Below are positions 46,099 through 55,906 of a stretch of 64,000 nucleotides of DNA, in pieces. The DNA is from Rhizobium jaguaris. Lineage in GTDB: Bacteria > Pseudomonadota > Alphaproteobacteria > Rhizobiales > Rhizobiaceae. A program made the position numbers and the translations under genes. Within the stretch, counting starts at the first letter, position 1. Every line of letters starts with the position of its first letter. The stretch is taken from NCBI RefSeq assembly GCF_003627755.1, contig NZ_CP032694.1, positions 1,231,501-1,295,500 of the forward strand, given 5' to 3'. Below the pieces are notes generated by a model. The model made no database searches. It was not told where the DNA came from and was given only the letters and a program-made list of their open reading frames with translations.

Positions 46099-47109
46099 AT
46101 GAGACCGGATCAACTGCTTTATCCCGCGCCTGAGGGACTGTTCTGTCCGATCGGCGGCTTTTATGTCGATCCCGTGCGGCCGGTGGAGCGGGCGTTGGTG
46201 ACGCATGGGCATTCCGATCATGCTCGCGCAGGCCATGGCCGAGTGCTTGCGACCCGCCAGACGCTGGACATCATGCGGATACGTTATGGCGACGGTTTTG
46301 CCGGATCGGAGCAGGCCGTCGGTTTCGGCGAGGAGCTGACGATCAACAGCGTGCGGGTACAGTTTCATCCGGCTGGGCACGTGCTCGGTTCTGCGCAGAT
46401 CGCCGTGGAGAAGGATGGGCTGCGCATCGTCGTATCGGGCGACTACAAGCGGCGGCCGGATCCGACCTGTGCCGCATACGTGCCCGTTGCCTGCGACGTC
46501 TTCATTACCGAGGCAACGTTCGGACTACCGGTGTTCCATCATCCCGATCCGATGGATGAAACGGAAAAGCTGCTCGCATCGCTCCGGCAATTCCCGGAGC
46601 GCACCCATCTCATCGGCGCCTACGCGCTCGGCAAGGCGCAGCGTGTCATCCGGCTGCTGCGCGATGCCGGTTACAGCAAGCCGATTTATATTCACGGCGC
46701 GCTGGAGACGTTATGCGGCTACTATGCCGGGCAGGGCATCGTCCTCGGCGAGTTATTGCCGGCAACGATCGAAAGCCGGGATCAGTCGATCTTCAAGGGT
46801 GCCGTCGTCGTCGGGCCGCCATCGGCCTTTTCTGATCGCTGGGCGCGGCGGTTCTATGATCCTCTGCCCGCCTTTGCATCGGGCTGGATGATGGTGCGCC
46901 AGCGCGCCAAGCAGCTCGGCGTCGAGCTGCCGCTGGTCATTTCGGATCATTGCGATTGGCCGGAGCTGACGGAGACCATTTCGGAGTTGAAGCCAGGCGA
47001 AGTCTGGGTCACCCACGGGCGCGAAGAAGCCCTTGTCCGCTGGTGCGAGTTGCAGGGCATCCCCGCCAAGCCACTGCATCTGATCGGCTATGAGGACGAG
47101 GGCGACTGA
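46099..47109 (+). CDS. Ligase-associated DNA exonuclease (metallo-beta-lactamase fold)
   Basis: This 336-residue protein has a metallo-beta-lactamase metal site, VTHGHSDHARAGH, near residues 34-46. It continues FHPAGHVLGSAQIAVE and IVVSGDYKRRPDPTC and ends in an SNM1/CPSF-like beta-CASP part with VTHGREEAL. Proteins of this type lie beside ATP-dependent DNA ligases in many bacteria and are annotated as ligase-associated exonucleases. Its TGA overlaps the ligase ATG by one base (TGATG), so the two are translationally coupled. A role in DNA repair is inferred from the partner. Confidence 0.9.
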   Translation: MRPDQLLYPAPEGLFCPIGGFYVDPVRPVERALVTHGHSDHARAGHGRVLATRQTLDIMRIRYGDGFAGSEQAVGFGEELTINSVRVQFHPAGHVLGSAQIAVEKDGLRIVVSGDYKRRPDPTCAAYVPVACDVFITEATFGLPVFHHPDPMDETEKLLASLRQFPERTHLIGAYALGKAQRVIRLLRDAGYSKPIYIHGALETLCGYYAGQGIVLGELLPATIESRDQSIFKGAVVVGPPSAFSDRWARRFYDPLPAFASGWMMVRQRAKQLGVELPLVISDHCDWPELTETISELKPGEVWVTHGREEALVRWCELQGIPAKPLHLIGYEDEGD

Positions 47110-48746
47110 TGAAAGCCTTCGCAGACCTTCTGGATCGCCTGGTGCTGACGCCGAGCCGCAATGGCAAGCTGAAGCTGCTCACCGACTATTTCCGCGATAC
47201 GCCCGACCCGGATCGCGGTTACGGTCTCGCCGCAATTGCCGGTACGCTGGAGGTCCGCAACGTCAAGCCGGCCATGCTGCGCGACCTCGTGCTGGAACGC
47301 ATGGACGAGGTGCTGTTTCGTTACTCTTACGACTATGTCGGCGATCTCGCCGAGACCATCTCGCTGGTCTGGGACAAGGAGAGCGATATCGTCCGCCCAG
47401 TGGGTGAGCAGCCGAAGCTCGGCGACGTTGTGCGCCGAATGAATGCGCTGGGGCGTACCGAGGTACGCAGCTTCGTTCGCGACCTGCTCGACCGGCTGGA
47501 CACGTCGGGCCGTTTTGCCTTCCTGAAGCTCGCGACCGGTGCGCTGCGCATCGGCGTTTCGGCGCGGCTTGCCAAGCAGGCTTTGGCGGAGTTGAGCCGC
47601 AAGGACGTGACCGAGATCGAAACGCTGTGGCATGGGCTGCAGCCGCCCTATGAAAGCCTGTTCCAATGGCTGGAAGGCAAGGGCGACAAGCCGGTGCTGG
47701 CGACGCCGGCGATTTTTCATTCCGTGATGCTCGCCAATCCGGTCGAGCCCGGGGATCTCAGTGGGCTCGATCCTTTGGATTATGCCGCCGAGTGGAAATG
47801 GGACGGCATCCGCGTCCAACTTTCGCGAGCGGGTGCGACGAGCAAGCTCTATTCCCGTTCCGGTGACGATATATCCGGCGCCTTCCCGGATATCGTCGAC
47901 GCCGTGAGCTTCGAGGGCGTTGTTGACGGCGAATTGCTGATCGGCGGCACGGCGCGCTCCAACAGCCCGACACGCACTTTTTCCGACCTGCAGCAGCGGT
48001 TGAACCGCAAGACGGTGACGGCGAAGATGCTGGAGGACTATCCCGCCTTCATTCGTGCCTATGACCTGCTGTTCGATGGCGAAGAGGACGTGCGTGCCCG
48101 CGGCTTTCTCGACCGGCGCGAGCGGCTGATGGAGATCATCGAGGCAGCACCCCACGATCGTTTCGATCTCTCGCCGCTGGTCGATTTTACCTCCTGGGAG
48201 GAATTGGACCAATTGCGCTCGTCGCCGCCCGATCCCGTTATCGAAGGCGTCATGATCAAGCGCCGCGACAGCGCCTATCTCGCCGGCCGCGCCAAGGGGC
48301 CGTGGTTCAAATGGAAACGCAATCCCTACAATGTCGATGCGGTGCTGATGTATGCTCAGCGCGGGCATGGCAAACGTTCGAGCTATTATTCCGATTTCAC
48401 CTTCGGCGTCTGGTCGATGACACCGGAAGGCGAGCAACTGGTACCGGTCGGCAAGGCCTATTTCGGCTTTACGGATGCCGAGCTTGAGGTGCTCGACAAG
48501 TTTGTGCGCAACAATACAATCGATCGTTTCGGCCCGGTGAGAGCGGTCAGGGCCGATCGCGATTTCGGCTTCGTTCTCGAAGTCGCTTTCGAAGGGATCA
48601 ACCGTTCGACGCGGCACAAATCCGGTGTCGCCATGCGTTTTCCGCGAATTGCCCGTCTTCGACCAGACAAGCCGCCCTATGAGGCGGATCGGCTGGAAAG
48701 TTTGGTGGCGCTAATTGACGCCAAGGCTCCTGCTGTTGATGAATAG
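47109..48746 (+). CDS. ATP-dependent DNA ligase
   Basis: This 545-residue ligase seals nicks using an enzyme-AMP intermediate. The adenylation motif AEWKWDGIR has Lys230 as the AMP-accepting residue. Other nucleotidyltransferase motifs are visible, including GEL in VDGELLIGG (III), EGVMIKRRDSAY (IV) and FKWKRNP (V). An N-terminal alpha-helical DNA-binding domain and a C-terminal OB domain bracket them. The length matches the bacterial LigC-like ligases that pair with the metallo-beta-lactamase exonuclease immediately upstream. The companion ligase-associated helicase and PdeM endonuclease of some genomes are not in this window. Confidence 0.93.
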   Translation: MKAFADLLDRLVLTPSRNGKLKLLTDYFRDTPDPDRGYGLAAIAGTLEVRNVKPAMLRDLVLERMDEVLFRYSYDYVGDLAETISLVWDKESDIVRPVGEQPKLGDVVRRMNALGRTEVRSFVRDLLDRLDTSGRFAFLKLATGALRIGVSARLAKQALAELSRKDVTEIETLWHGLQPPYESLFQWLEGKGDKPVLATPAIFHSVMLANPVEPGDLSGLDPLDYAAEWKWDGIRVQLSRAGATSKLYSRSGDDISGAFPDIVDAVSFEGVVDGELLIGGTARSNSPTRTFSDLQQRLNRKTVTAKMLEDYPAFIRAYDLLFDGEEDVRARGFLDRRERLMEIIEAAPHDRFDLSPLVDFTSWEELDQLRSSPPDPVIEGVMIKRRDSAYLAGRAKGPWFKWKRNPYNVDAVLMYAQRGHGKRSSYYSDFTFGVWSMTPEGEQLVPVGKAYFGFTDAELEVLDKFVRNNTIDRFGPVRAVRADRDFGFVLEVAFEGINRSTRHKSGVAMRFPRIARLRPDKPPYEADRLESLVALIDAKAPAVDE

Positions 48747-48835
48747 GTCAGGTTGATTCCTCACCACAATGTGAATTGGCCGCGCCTTTCAACCCGTGCA
48801 GATTTCGATTCGCCGGGCATATTTGGACAGAGCAT

Positions 48836-49828
48836 ATGACAACGTCTGAAGACAACGCATTTCCCCTCAGTCGCCGCACCGTTCTTGCCGGTCTTGCCGT
48901 AACATTGTTAGCTCCCAATATCGCCAGGGCTGTCGAAACCGCGGCTCCTGTCGCCAAGCCGGCTGATGCCAAGGTTGTCGATCCCCAGACCGGCAAGCCG
49001 GCCGCCGCAATGGCCGATCCGCCGCTTTTGGCAGGCGATTATGCCAAGGAGCGCCACAAGTTTCGCACCGATCTTCTGAACAAGGGTCCGGCGCCTGACA
49101 AATATGAGCCGCTGGTCGCGCCCTCCGGCGCCGATCAGATTTTCTATCGCAGCGGCCTGGGTGGTGAACTGGAGCTCGTCGCCTGGGTGTCGCGCTATGA
49201 GCGCACGCCGAAGCCGAAGCCGGCCGTGCTCTTCCTGCACGGCGGCAACGCCATCGGTCAGGGCCATTGGCTGCTGATGAAGCCTTATATTGATGCCGGC
49301 TACATCGTCATGATCCCTTCGATGCGCGGCGAAAACGGCCAGAAGGGCAATTTCTCCGGTTTCTATGACGAAGTCGCTGATGTACTTGCCGCAACCAATC
49401 GCCTGCGCCATCTGCCGGGCGTTGATCCACACCGTCTGTTCCTTGCCGGCCACAGCGTCGGCGGCACGCTGGCGATGCTTGCGGCGATGTCGACCAAACA
49501 TTTCCGCGCGGCCACTCCCATGTCAGGTAATCCGGATGCCTTTGCCTTCTTCCATCGTTATCCGGAGGATATCCGCTTCAACGCAAAGAATCCGCGCGAA
49601 TTCCAGATGCGCTCGGCAATCTGCTATGCTCACAGCTTCAAATGCCCCTTGAAGGTCACGCATGCCAGCGAAGAGGCCAATATCGACCCCCGTTTGGCGC
49701 TGCTCGCCAAACGTGCCCTTGCTGGCGGGGTGAAAATGGAATTGGCGACAGTTCAAGGCAGCCACAATTCCGCGTTGCCAGGCGAGATCGAACAGAGCAT
49801 CCAGTTTTTCAGGAGTGTGGCGGTCTAA
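48836..49828 (+). CDS. Tat-exported alpha/beta hydrolase
   Basis: This 330-residue protein has an N-terminal twin-arginine signal (SRRTVLAGLAVTLLAPNIARA, about residues 12-32). It is followed by a dienelactone-hydrolase/prolyl-oligopeptidase-like domain. The nucleophile elbow is LAGHSVGG, with the catalytic Ser at its centre, and a C-terminal His is in VQGSHNSALPGE. It should act in the periplasm on an ester or peptide. An in-frame start 20 codons earlier would displace the signal. The substrate is unknown. Confidence 0.85.
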   Translation: MTTSEDNAFPLSRRTVLAGLAVTLLAPNIARAVETAAPVAKPADAKVVDPQTGKPAAAMADPPLLAGDYAKERHKFRTDLLNKGPAPDKYEPLVAPSGADQIFYRSGLGGELELVAWVSRYERTPKPKPAVLFLHGGNAIGQGHWLLMKPYIDAGYIVMIPSMRGENGQKGNFSGFYDEVADVLAATNRLRHLPGVDPHRLFLAGHSVGGTLAMLAAMSTKHFRAATPMSGNPDAFAFFHRYPEDIRFNAKNPREFQMRSAICYAHSFKCPLKVTHASEEANIDPRLALLAKRALAGGVKMELATVQGSHNSALPGEIEQSIQFFRSVAV

Positions 49829-49832
49829 GCGG

Positions 49833-51965
49833 TTAGCGCATCAGCCGATCCATCAGCGCCGCTGCCGCTTCCGCGATCACCGTCCCCGGCGGAAAAATAG
49901 CGTCGGCGCCGGCGGCTTCCAATGCCGCGAAATCCTGGGGCGGGATGACGCCGCCGACTGCGATGAGAATATGGCCAGCGTGGCGGCGGGTGAGTGCCTC
50001 CTTCAGTTCCGGCACCAGCGTCAGATGGCCGGCGGCAAGCGATGAAGCGCCGATGATGTCGACGCCTTCCCGAACCGCGAGATCGGCGACCTCTTCCGGC
50101 GTCTGGAACATTGCGCCGACGACGACATCGAAGCCGAGGTCGGCGAAGGCGGTGGCGATGACCTTCTGGCCGCGATCGTGGCCGTCCTGTCCCATCTTGG
50201 CGACGAGGATGCGCGGCTTTTCGCCCTTTGCCCTGCGGAACGCTTCGACCTTGGCGACGGCCCTGTTGAACAGTGGATCGGCGGTGCCGACTTCCTTGCG
50301 ATAGACGCCGGATATGGTTCGGATCTCTGCGGCATGCCGGCCATAGGCTTTTTCCAGCGCCAGCGAGATTTCGCCGACCGTGGCTCTCGCCCGCGCCGCC
50401 TTGACGGCGAAATCCAGCAGATTGCCGGTGCCGTTGCGCGCAGCGTCGGTCAGCGCCTCCAACGCGGTCTCCACGGCCGCAGTCTCGCGCGTGCCCTTCA
50501 ACTGCTGCAGTTTCGAGAGCTGACGGGCGCGGACTTCGGAGTTGTCTACCTTCAGCACGTCTACGTTGATGTCCTGTTCCGGTCGCGAGAAATTGACGCC
50601 GACGATGGTCTGGTGGCCGCTGTCGATGCGGGCCTGTGTGCGGGCGGCCGCCTCTTCGATCCTGAGCTTCGGAATGCCTTTTTCGATCGCCTTTGCCATA
50701 CCGCCGAGTGCTTCGACCTCTTCGATATGGGTGAGCGCGCGGGCCGCCAGATCATGCGTCAGCCGCTCGACATAGGCCGAGCCGCCCCAGGGATCGATGA
50801 TATCGGTCGTACCGGATTCCTTCTGCAGCAGGATCTGCGTATTGCGGGCGATGCGGGCCGAATGGTCTGTCGGCAACGCCAGCGCTTCGTCGAAGGAATT
50901 GGTGTGCAGGGACTGGGTATGGCCCTGCGTCGCCGCCATGGCCTCGACCATGGTGCGGATAATATTGTTCATCGGGTCTTGTGCCGTCAGCGACCATCCG
51001 GACGTCTGGCTATGGGTGCGCAGCGCCAGCGATTTCGCATCCTTCGGCGCAAAGTTTTTCTGCATCAATGCAGCCCAGATCAACCGTGCCGCTCGCATCT
51101 TGGCGACTTCCATGAAGAAGTTCATGCCAACCGCCCAGAAGAAGGAGAGGCGTGGCGCGAAGCTGTCGATATCGAGCCCGGCGGCTACCCCGGCGCGGGC
51201 ATATTCGATGCCGTCGGCGATGGTATAGGCGAGCTCCAGATCCGCCGTCGCGCCGGCCTCCTGCATATGATACCCGGAAATCGAGATGGAGTTGAATTTC
51301 GGCATGCGCTGGCTGGTATAGCTGAAAATATCAGACACGATCCGCATCGAGGGCTGCGGCGGGTAGATATAGGTGTTGCGGACCATGAATTCCTTGAGGA
51401 TGTCGTTCTGGATCGTGCCGGAGAGCTTGTCCTCCGAAACGCCCTGTTCCTCGGCGGCGACGATATAGAGCGCCATGACAGGCAGCACCGCGCCGTTCAT
51501 GGTCATCGATACGCTCATCTCGCCGAGCGGTATGCCGTCGAAAAGCTGGCGCATGTCGAGAATGGAATCGATCGCCACTCCGGCCATGCCGACATCGCCG
51601 GCGACGCGCGGATGGTCGCTGTCATAGCCGCGATGGGTGGCGAGATCGAAGGCGACGGAGAGGCCCTTCTGGCCGGCCGCGAGATTGCGGCGGTAGAAGG
51701 CATTCGATTCCTCGGCGGTGGAGAAACCCGCATATTGGCGGATGGTCCAGGGCTGCTGGACATACATCGTCGGATAGGGGCCGCGGACGAACGGGGCAGC
51801 ACCAGGATAGGTGTCGAGGAAATTCAAACCGGCGAGGTCAGTCGTGTCATAGATGCGCTTGACGGCGATGCCCTCTGGAGTTTGCCAAGCCGGTGCGTCG
51901 GTTTTCGGCGTCGTGGCTTGCGGTCTTGTCCAGGCAATAGCGGCGAAGCCGGGAATACGGGTCAT
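49833..51965 (-). CDS. mutB: Methylmalonyl-CoA mutase, large (B12-binding) subunit
   Basis: This 710-residue adenosylcobalamin enzyme interconverts methylmalonyl-CoA and succinyl-CoA in propionyl-CoA metabolism. The N-terminal TIM barrel contains [19 protein letters not shown] and the CoA-binding region. The C-terminal cobalamin domain has GQDGHDRGQ with His596, the cobalt ligand, then the GASSLAAGH segment. It overlaps the mutA stop by four bases (ATGA). No MeaB-type GTPase chaperone is adjacent. Its 3' end lies five bases from a convergent hydrolase gene. Confidence 0.96.
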   Translation of the reverse strand: MTRIPGFAAIAWTRPQATTPKTDAPAWQTPEGIAVKRIYDTTDLAGLNFLDTYPGAAPFVRGPYPTMYVQQPWTIRQYAGFSTAEESNAFYRRNLAAGQKGLSVAFDLATHRGYDSDHPRVAGDVGMAGVAIDSILDMRQLFDGIPLGEMSVSMTMNGAVLPVMALYIVAAEEQGVSEDKLSGTIQNDILKEFMVRNTYIYPPQPSMRIVSDIFSYTSQRMPKFNSISISGYHMQEAGATADLELAYTIADGIEYARAGVAAGLDIDSFAPRLSFFWAVGMNFFMEVAKMRAARLIWAALMQKNFAPKDAKSLALRTHSQTSGWSLTAQDPMNNIIRTMVEAMAATQGHTQSLHTNSFDEALALPTDHSARIARNTQILLQKESGTTDIIDPWGGSAYVERLTHDLAARALTHIEEVEALGGMAKAIEKGIPKLRIEEAAARTQARIDSGHQTIVGVNFSRPEQDINVDVLKVDNSEVRARQLSKLQQLKGTRETAAVETALEALTDAARNGTGNLLDFAVKAARARATVGEISLALEKAYGRHAAEIRTISGVYRKEVGTADPLFNRAVAKVEAFRRAKGEKPRILVAKMGQDGHDRGQKVIATAFADLGFDVVVGAMFQTPEEVADLAVREGVDIIGASSLAAGHLTLVPELKEALTRRHAGHILIAVGGVIPPQDFAALEAAGADAIFPPGTVIAEAAAALMDRLMR

Positions 51966-53317
51966 AGAGACGCCCTTTCATCCAGCCGCAGCGGCTTCAC
52001 GCCGAGACATTCCACAACGGATCCCAGCTCTCCCAAAATTTCAACCAGCCGCTCCACCTCCGCGGCAAACAATGTCGTCCCTACAATCGGCTTTACCGCA
52101 CGATTCGCGCTCGCCTCGTCCACCATCGCTGCAAGCTGGCCACCGGCGATAACCTTTGCCAGCCCGCCATCCCGCTCGATGCCCGCAAAAATCTCCCAGG
52201 CCTTTTCGGCCAGAGCCTCCGTCAGTGCCTCTATGCCACCAGCCCCGGCCGCCGGATCGGCGACGTGGTCGAGATGGCTCTCGGAAATCAGTATGGTCTG
52301 CGTATTGCGCGCCAGGCGTCGTGCCAGCGGCTCGGGGATGCCATGCGTGAGGGTGTGCGGTAATACCGAAATCTCGTCCGCGCCGCCGGTGCCGGCGGCG
52401 AAGACGGCAATGGTATTGCGCAGGATATTGGTCTCTACGTCCAGTTTAGTGAGCATTCGATAGCTCGTTTCCATGAAAATATAGGCCCCGGGCGGATGGG
52501 AAACGCCACAGGCCTCGGCGATGCGGGCAAAGATCATGCGTGCCGCGCGGGCTTTCGCCATGGTGATGAACTGGTTCTGATCGGCGGTGAGGCAGAGGCT
52601 CGTTACGTTGAGAACCGTTTCGGGGTCGATACCCGTCTGGTCCAACATCCTCAAATGGCCGACGAGAGCTGCGGCCATAACAGCCAGTTCCTGCGCCTCC
52701 GTCCCGCCGGCATTATGCGCGGCGCGGCCATCGGCACTAAGGAAGGTGCCGGCAAATCCGGCGTTGTTCAGGCGCTGAAAACTGCCCGTTATCTCGTTCG
52801 TGGTTCCGGTCGAGGTGAAGGCGTCGAGACCAAAATGCAGCGTTTGATGATCCGAAGCTTTGCCAAGTGCTGTAGCGAATGCATCGGCAAAAGCCGGGGA
52901 GCAGCCTTCGAGGCGTAGCGAGATGTTTTTGCCTGCAATTGCCGAGGCCAATCTTGCCGCTAGCCCCTCCGCACGGGTATCGATGCCGACACCAAAGGCA
53001 GACAGGCCGGTTTTCGATATGAGAGTGATGCCACTGGCGCCGTTGGCAAGATCCGCGCCGAGCTGGATGAAAGCCCGTTCGATATCCGGATCGTCCATGC
53101 GCTGGCTGACGATCCAAGGCCTTTCGGTTTGGCGGCGAGTCAATGGCGTGACATCGGAGCGGCGGGCATAGAGTGGCTCGATCGCGATGCCGTCATCCGT
53201 TCGTGACACCAGCGCTTCCTGGAAATCTGCGCCCTTCAGAGCCCTACTCACCAGTTTGAGCCATGCCTCACGACTTACCGGAGCAAAAACGTTCGGGTCG
53301 AGACTGTCGATATTCAT
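51962..53317 (-). CDS. mutA: Methylmalonyl-CoA mutase, small subunit
   Basis: This 451-residue subunit is the noncatalytic partner of MutB. It follows the mutase barrel fold ([26 protein letters not shown], then [12 protein letters not shown] and [15 protein letters not shown]) but ends before any cobalamin-binding domain and lacks the DxHxxG motif. It precedes mutB with a four-base overlap, so both subunits are made in balance. The start at 53317 follows GACGGAGG; upstream residues in the same frame look non-coding. Confidence 0.93.
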   Translation of the reverse strand: MNIDSLDPNVFAPVSREAWLKLVSRALKGADFQEALVSRTDDGIAIEPLYARRSDVTPLTRRQTERPWIVSQRMDDPDIERAFIQLGADLANGASGITLISKTGLSAFGVGIDTRAEGLAARLASAIAGKNISLRLEGCSPAFADAFATALGKASDHQTLHFGLDAFTSTGTTNEITGSFQRLNNAGFAGTFLSADGRAAHNAGGTEAQELAVMAAALVGHLRMLDQTGIDPETVLNVTSLCLTADQNQFITMAKARAARMIFARIAEACGVSHPPGAYIFMETSYRMLTKLDVETNILRNTIAVFAAGTGGADEISVLPHTLTHGIPEPLARRLARNTQTILISESHLDHVADPAAGAGGIEALTEALAEKAWEIFAGIERDGGLAKVIAGGQLAAMVDEASANRAVKPIVGTTLFAAEVERLVEILGELGSVVECLGVKPLRLDERASL

Positions 53318-53475
53318 GCTATCCTCCGTCTCCCAATGGTCTAACCCAAGCCAAGGCAAGGGAAAACAGAAGTTTGGCTTCTTGGCGCAATATCTTCGCA
53401 TCCGACGCCAGCCTCGCGCCAGCCGGGCAGATCATGATGTGGCTGACCGATCCATATCCCAACTGGTTCCCGATG

Positions 53476-54279
53476 ATGGCCGATTTCTTGCCCGTTTCCC
53501 GTCGCCTGCTTGCCGTTGCCGCCCTTGCTGCGATGTCCGGCTGCAGCATTATACCCGACACTGGGGCGACCGATCCCGATCGGTTTGCGCAGGAAACTGC
53601 GCCTATCTTTTATCAGCCTGAAGGCATCGATCCGCAGAAGGTGAAGCGCCTGCCGGTCCAGCCGGTACCGCAAGCGCGCGATCTTTTCCGCACGCAATTC
53701 AATCAGACCTATGGCCTGCCGACGTCCAATCCTGTGCATCAGGCCATGTATGCGCAAAAGAGTGAAGACGATTTCACCCTCCCGGCGATCCCGTACAAGC
53801 GCATCGATCCACGTTTCCTGCGTCAGGAAGTAGGTTATCAGACCAACGAAAGACCCGGCACGATCGTCGTCGATACCAGGAGCCATTATCTCTATTTCGT
53901 CGAGCCGGGTGGCAAGGCGATGCGTTATGGTGTCGGCCTTGGGGCGGCCGGTTATGCCTGGCATGGCAGAGGCTTTATCCAATGGAAGCAGAAATGGCCG
54001 CGATGGACGCCGCCGGCCGAAATGGTGGCGCGCGAACCGGAGATCAAACCGGTTTCGGCCGAACGCGGCGGCATGAATCCCGGGCCGACCAATCCCCTTG
54101 GCGCCCGTGCTCTCTATATCTTCAAGAACGGCAAGGATACGCTCTATCGCATTCACGGCACGCCGGATTGGCAGTCGATCGGCAAGGAGGCCTCATCCGG
54201 CTGTGTGCGCATGCTGAACCAGGACGTGATCGATCTCTATAATCGTGTGTCCGCTAAGGCGGAAGTCGTCGTTCTGTAA
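53476..54279 (+). CDS. L,D-transpeptidase lipoprotein (first of tandem pair)
   Basis: This 267-residue periplasmic enzyme cross-links peptidoglycan or attaches proteins to it. A short hydrophobic N-terminus with SRRLLAVAALAAMSGC fits a lipoprotein signal, with the Cys as lipid site. The YkuD catalytic region has His in YRIHGTPDW and Cys243 in SSGCVRM, and it aligns closely with the next gene. The start is uncertain because ATGs at 53473 and 53476 are adjacent and no strong ribosome site is visible. It is divergent from mutA. Confidence 0.86.
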   Translation: MADFLPVSRRLLAVAALAAMSGCSIIPDTGATDPDRFAQETAPIFYQPEGIDPQKVKRLPVQPVPQARDLFRTQFNQTYGLPTSNPVHQAMYAQKSEDDFTLPAIPYKRIDPRFLRQEVGYQTNERPGTIVVDTRSHYLYFVEPGGKAMRYGVGLGAAGYAWHGRGFIQWKQKWPRWTPPAEMVAREPEIKPVSAERGGMNPGPTNPLGARALYIFKNGKDTLYRIHGTPDWQSIGKEASSGCVRMLNQDVIDLYNRVSAKAEVVVL

Positions 54280-54437
54280 AGGTAGATTGAAACAAATTTT
54301 CGTGATGTTGCATAAGTGAGATAGCCGGGCTTGGCTGCGCTCTTTAGTTTTATTCTTGTCTCTGCGAATCTTGCCGGGAACCGAATCGGATCGTTTCGGG
54401 TTTCTGCTTCCCTTCCAACAGGAATGATGCTGTCGAC

Positions 54438-55175
54438 ATGAGCCTGCCTTCTTCTCTTTCCCGACGAAATTTCCTCGCGCTCGCGGGCATCGGCGCCGTT
54501 TCGACGCTCGCCGGCTGCGCTTCCACCGTCGAAAGCCGCCCGATCGTCAGCCCGGTACAGTATGGCGGTTCCATCTATCGCCCCTTCGGCGGTGAGCTTT
54601 CCAGCTATGAAGGCGAGCAACCGGACCCGGCTGTGATCTATGCGGCTATGGATGACGGCGGCTTTCATCTTCCGGCGATACCCTATGAGCAGATCGATCC
54701 GAAATATTATCGACAGCGCGTCGTCAATCCGACTGGGGAGCCGCCGGGCAGCGTCATCGTCAATACGCGCGAGCGCTTCCTTTACGTTACCGAGCCGGGC
54801 GGCACGGCGATGCGTTATGGCATCGGCGTCGGCCGCGAAGGCTTTGCCTGGGAGGGCCGCGGTGTCATCCAGTGGCGCAAGAAATGGCCGCGCTGGAACC
54901 CGCCGGACGAAATGGTGGCTCGCCAGCCGGAACTCGTCAAATTTTCGATCGCCAACGGCGGCATGGAGCCAGGCCTGAAGAATCCGCTTGGTGCCCGTGC
55001 CCTTTATATTTTCGAGGACAAGCAGGATTCGCTTTACCGTCTGCACGGGAATCCGGATTGGCGCTCCATTGGCAAGGCCGTTTCTTCCGGCTGTGTCCGT
55101 CTGCTGAATCAGGATGTCATCGATCTCTACGATCGCGTGCCGGAGCGCGCGCCGATCTTGGTGACGCAGGCGTAA
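54438..55175 (+). CDS. L,D-transpeptidase lipoprotein (second of tandem pair)
   Basis: This 245-residue protein has an N-terminal signal (SRRNFLALAGIGAVSTLAGC) ending in a good lipobox LAGC. A Tat-like RR precedes the hydrophobic stretch, so export by Tat is possible. The YkuD domain includes RLHGNPDW with the catalytic His and Cys219 in SSGCVRLL. Shared segments such as LGARALYIF and the QKWPRW/KKWPRW motif show that it is a paralogue of the gene 159 bases upstream, probably by tandem duplication. The two may divide work between growth phases or stresses. Confidence 0.88.
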   Translation: MSLPSSLSRRNFLALAGIGAVSTLAGCASTVESRPIVSPVQYGGSIYRPFGGELSSYEGEQPDPAVIYAAMDDGGFHLPAIPYEQIDPKYYRQRVVNPTGEPPGSVIVNTRERFLYVTEPGGTAMRYGIGVGREGFAWEGRGVIQWRKKWPRWNPPDEMVARQPELVKFSIANGGMEPGLKNPLGARALYIFEDKQDSLYRLHGNPDWRSIGKAVSSGCVRLLNQDVIDLYDRVPERAPILVTQA

Positions 55176-55216
55176 GTTTCGACCTGTTTTGACCAGGGAA
55201 ATTTAGCGGCTCTCAT

Positions 55217-55319
55217 TAGAGCAATTCCAGGAAAAGTGCGAAGCGGTTTTCCGTCCGGACTTGCGTAAAAACAAAAGGATAGAGCGGGAAAGCGATTCCA
55301 CGAAACGCTGACCGCTCTA
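55217..55319. repeat. 103-bp interspersed repeat with inverted ends
   Basis: The element is bounded by TAGAGC (55217-55222) and GCTCTA (55314-55319). It contains AGGAAAAGTGCGAAGCGG, with GGAAAA/TTTTCC arms, and TTGCGTAAAAACAAA. I recall near-identical short repeats scattered through Rhizobium and Agrobacterium genomes; I do not know a settled name. Its last three bases supply the ohrR stop codon on the minus strand. Confidence 0.7.
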
Positions 55320-55775
55320 GGCCGTTAAATTCGCTCTCAGCCGTTGCAGCCGGTCGCGCAGGCTGGCCATTTCATCCATATCGCAGCCGACGGCTTCGCC
55401 GATAGCGGCCATGATCATGTTGACCTGGCATTTCATGCCGGCGCCCTTTTCAGTCAATGAAACGATGACCTGCCGTTCGTCCTTCGGGTCGCGCATGCGG
55501 CCGATCAGGCCGGCCTGCTCCAGACGTTTCAACAGTGGCGACAGCGTGCCTGAATCGAGGTCGAGCTGCTCGCCGATTGTTTTGACCGGCATGCAGCCTT
55601 TTTCCCAAAGCACCAGCATTACCAGATATTGCGGATAGGTCAGGCCGACACGATCAAGGATCGGCTTATAAGCGCGATTGAAGGCATGAGCGGTCGCGTA
55701 GACGGCAAAACAGAGCTGCCGCTCCAGCCGCTTTTCGTCATCGGGGATTGCCCGCTCCTGCACCTTGTCCATCAT
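55317..55775 (-). CDS. ohrR: Organic-hydroperoxide-sensing MarR regulator OhrR
   Basis: OhrR represses ohr until organic peroxides oxidise it. The 152-residue MarR protein has the sensing Cys22 in LERQLCFAVYATAHAFNRAYKP, the diagnostic OhrR N-terminus. The HTH and wing follow (IGEQLDLDSGTLSPLLKRLEQAGLI and DPKDERQVIVSLTEKG). Cys131 lies where two-Cys OhrR proteins place a resolving cysteine; Cys61 and Cys116 are also present. It is divergent from ohr across 131 bp. The TAG stop falls in the end of a repeat element. Confidence 0.94.
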   Translation of the reverse strand: MMDKVQERAIPDDEKRLERQLCFAVYATAHAFNRAYKPILDRVGLTYPQYLVMLVLWEKGCMPVKTIGEQLDLDSGTLSPLLKRLEQAGLIGRMRDPKDERQVIVSLTEKGAGMKCQVNMIMAAIGEAVGCDMDEMASLRDRLQRLRANLTA

Positions 55776-55906
55776 CGCTGCTCCGCCACTTTCTTGTTGG
55801 CCTCATTGTCACAGGTTCACTTTTCAAAATCAAATCGCAAAAATATGTTGTGCACGATTAAATAGTTCGATATACAAAACTCATCCAACCAGCAAGGAGA
55901 TCTGAC
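55776..55906. promoter_or_regulatory. Shared ohrR/ohr promoter region
   Basis: This AT-rich 131-bp gap must hold both promoters. An imperfect dyad with AATCGCA (55833-55839) and TGCACGATT (55851-55859) is the best candidate for an OhrR box. An AAGGAG ribosome site precedes ohr. Confidence 0.45.

Noticed and set aside
47088..48617. 509-codon minus-strand frame opposite the DNA ligase
   Set aside because: It is a codon-bias shadow of the ligase, with no domain and no ribosome site.
50178..52463. 761-codon plus-strand frame opposite mutB
   Set aside because: It is antisense to methylmalonyl-CoA mutase, which has all its motifs. The translated sequence is Arg/Asp/Gly-rich and matches no family.
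54280..54437. Possible small RNA or gene between the two transpeptidase genes
   Set aside because: I found no frame with a ribosome site and no strong hairpin. It probably holds the second gene's promoter only.
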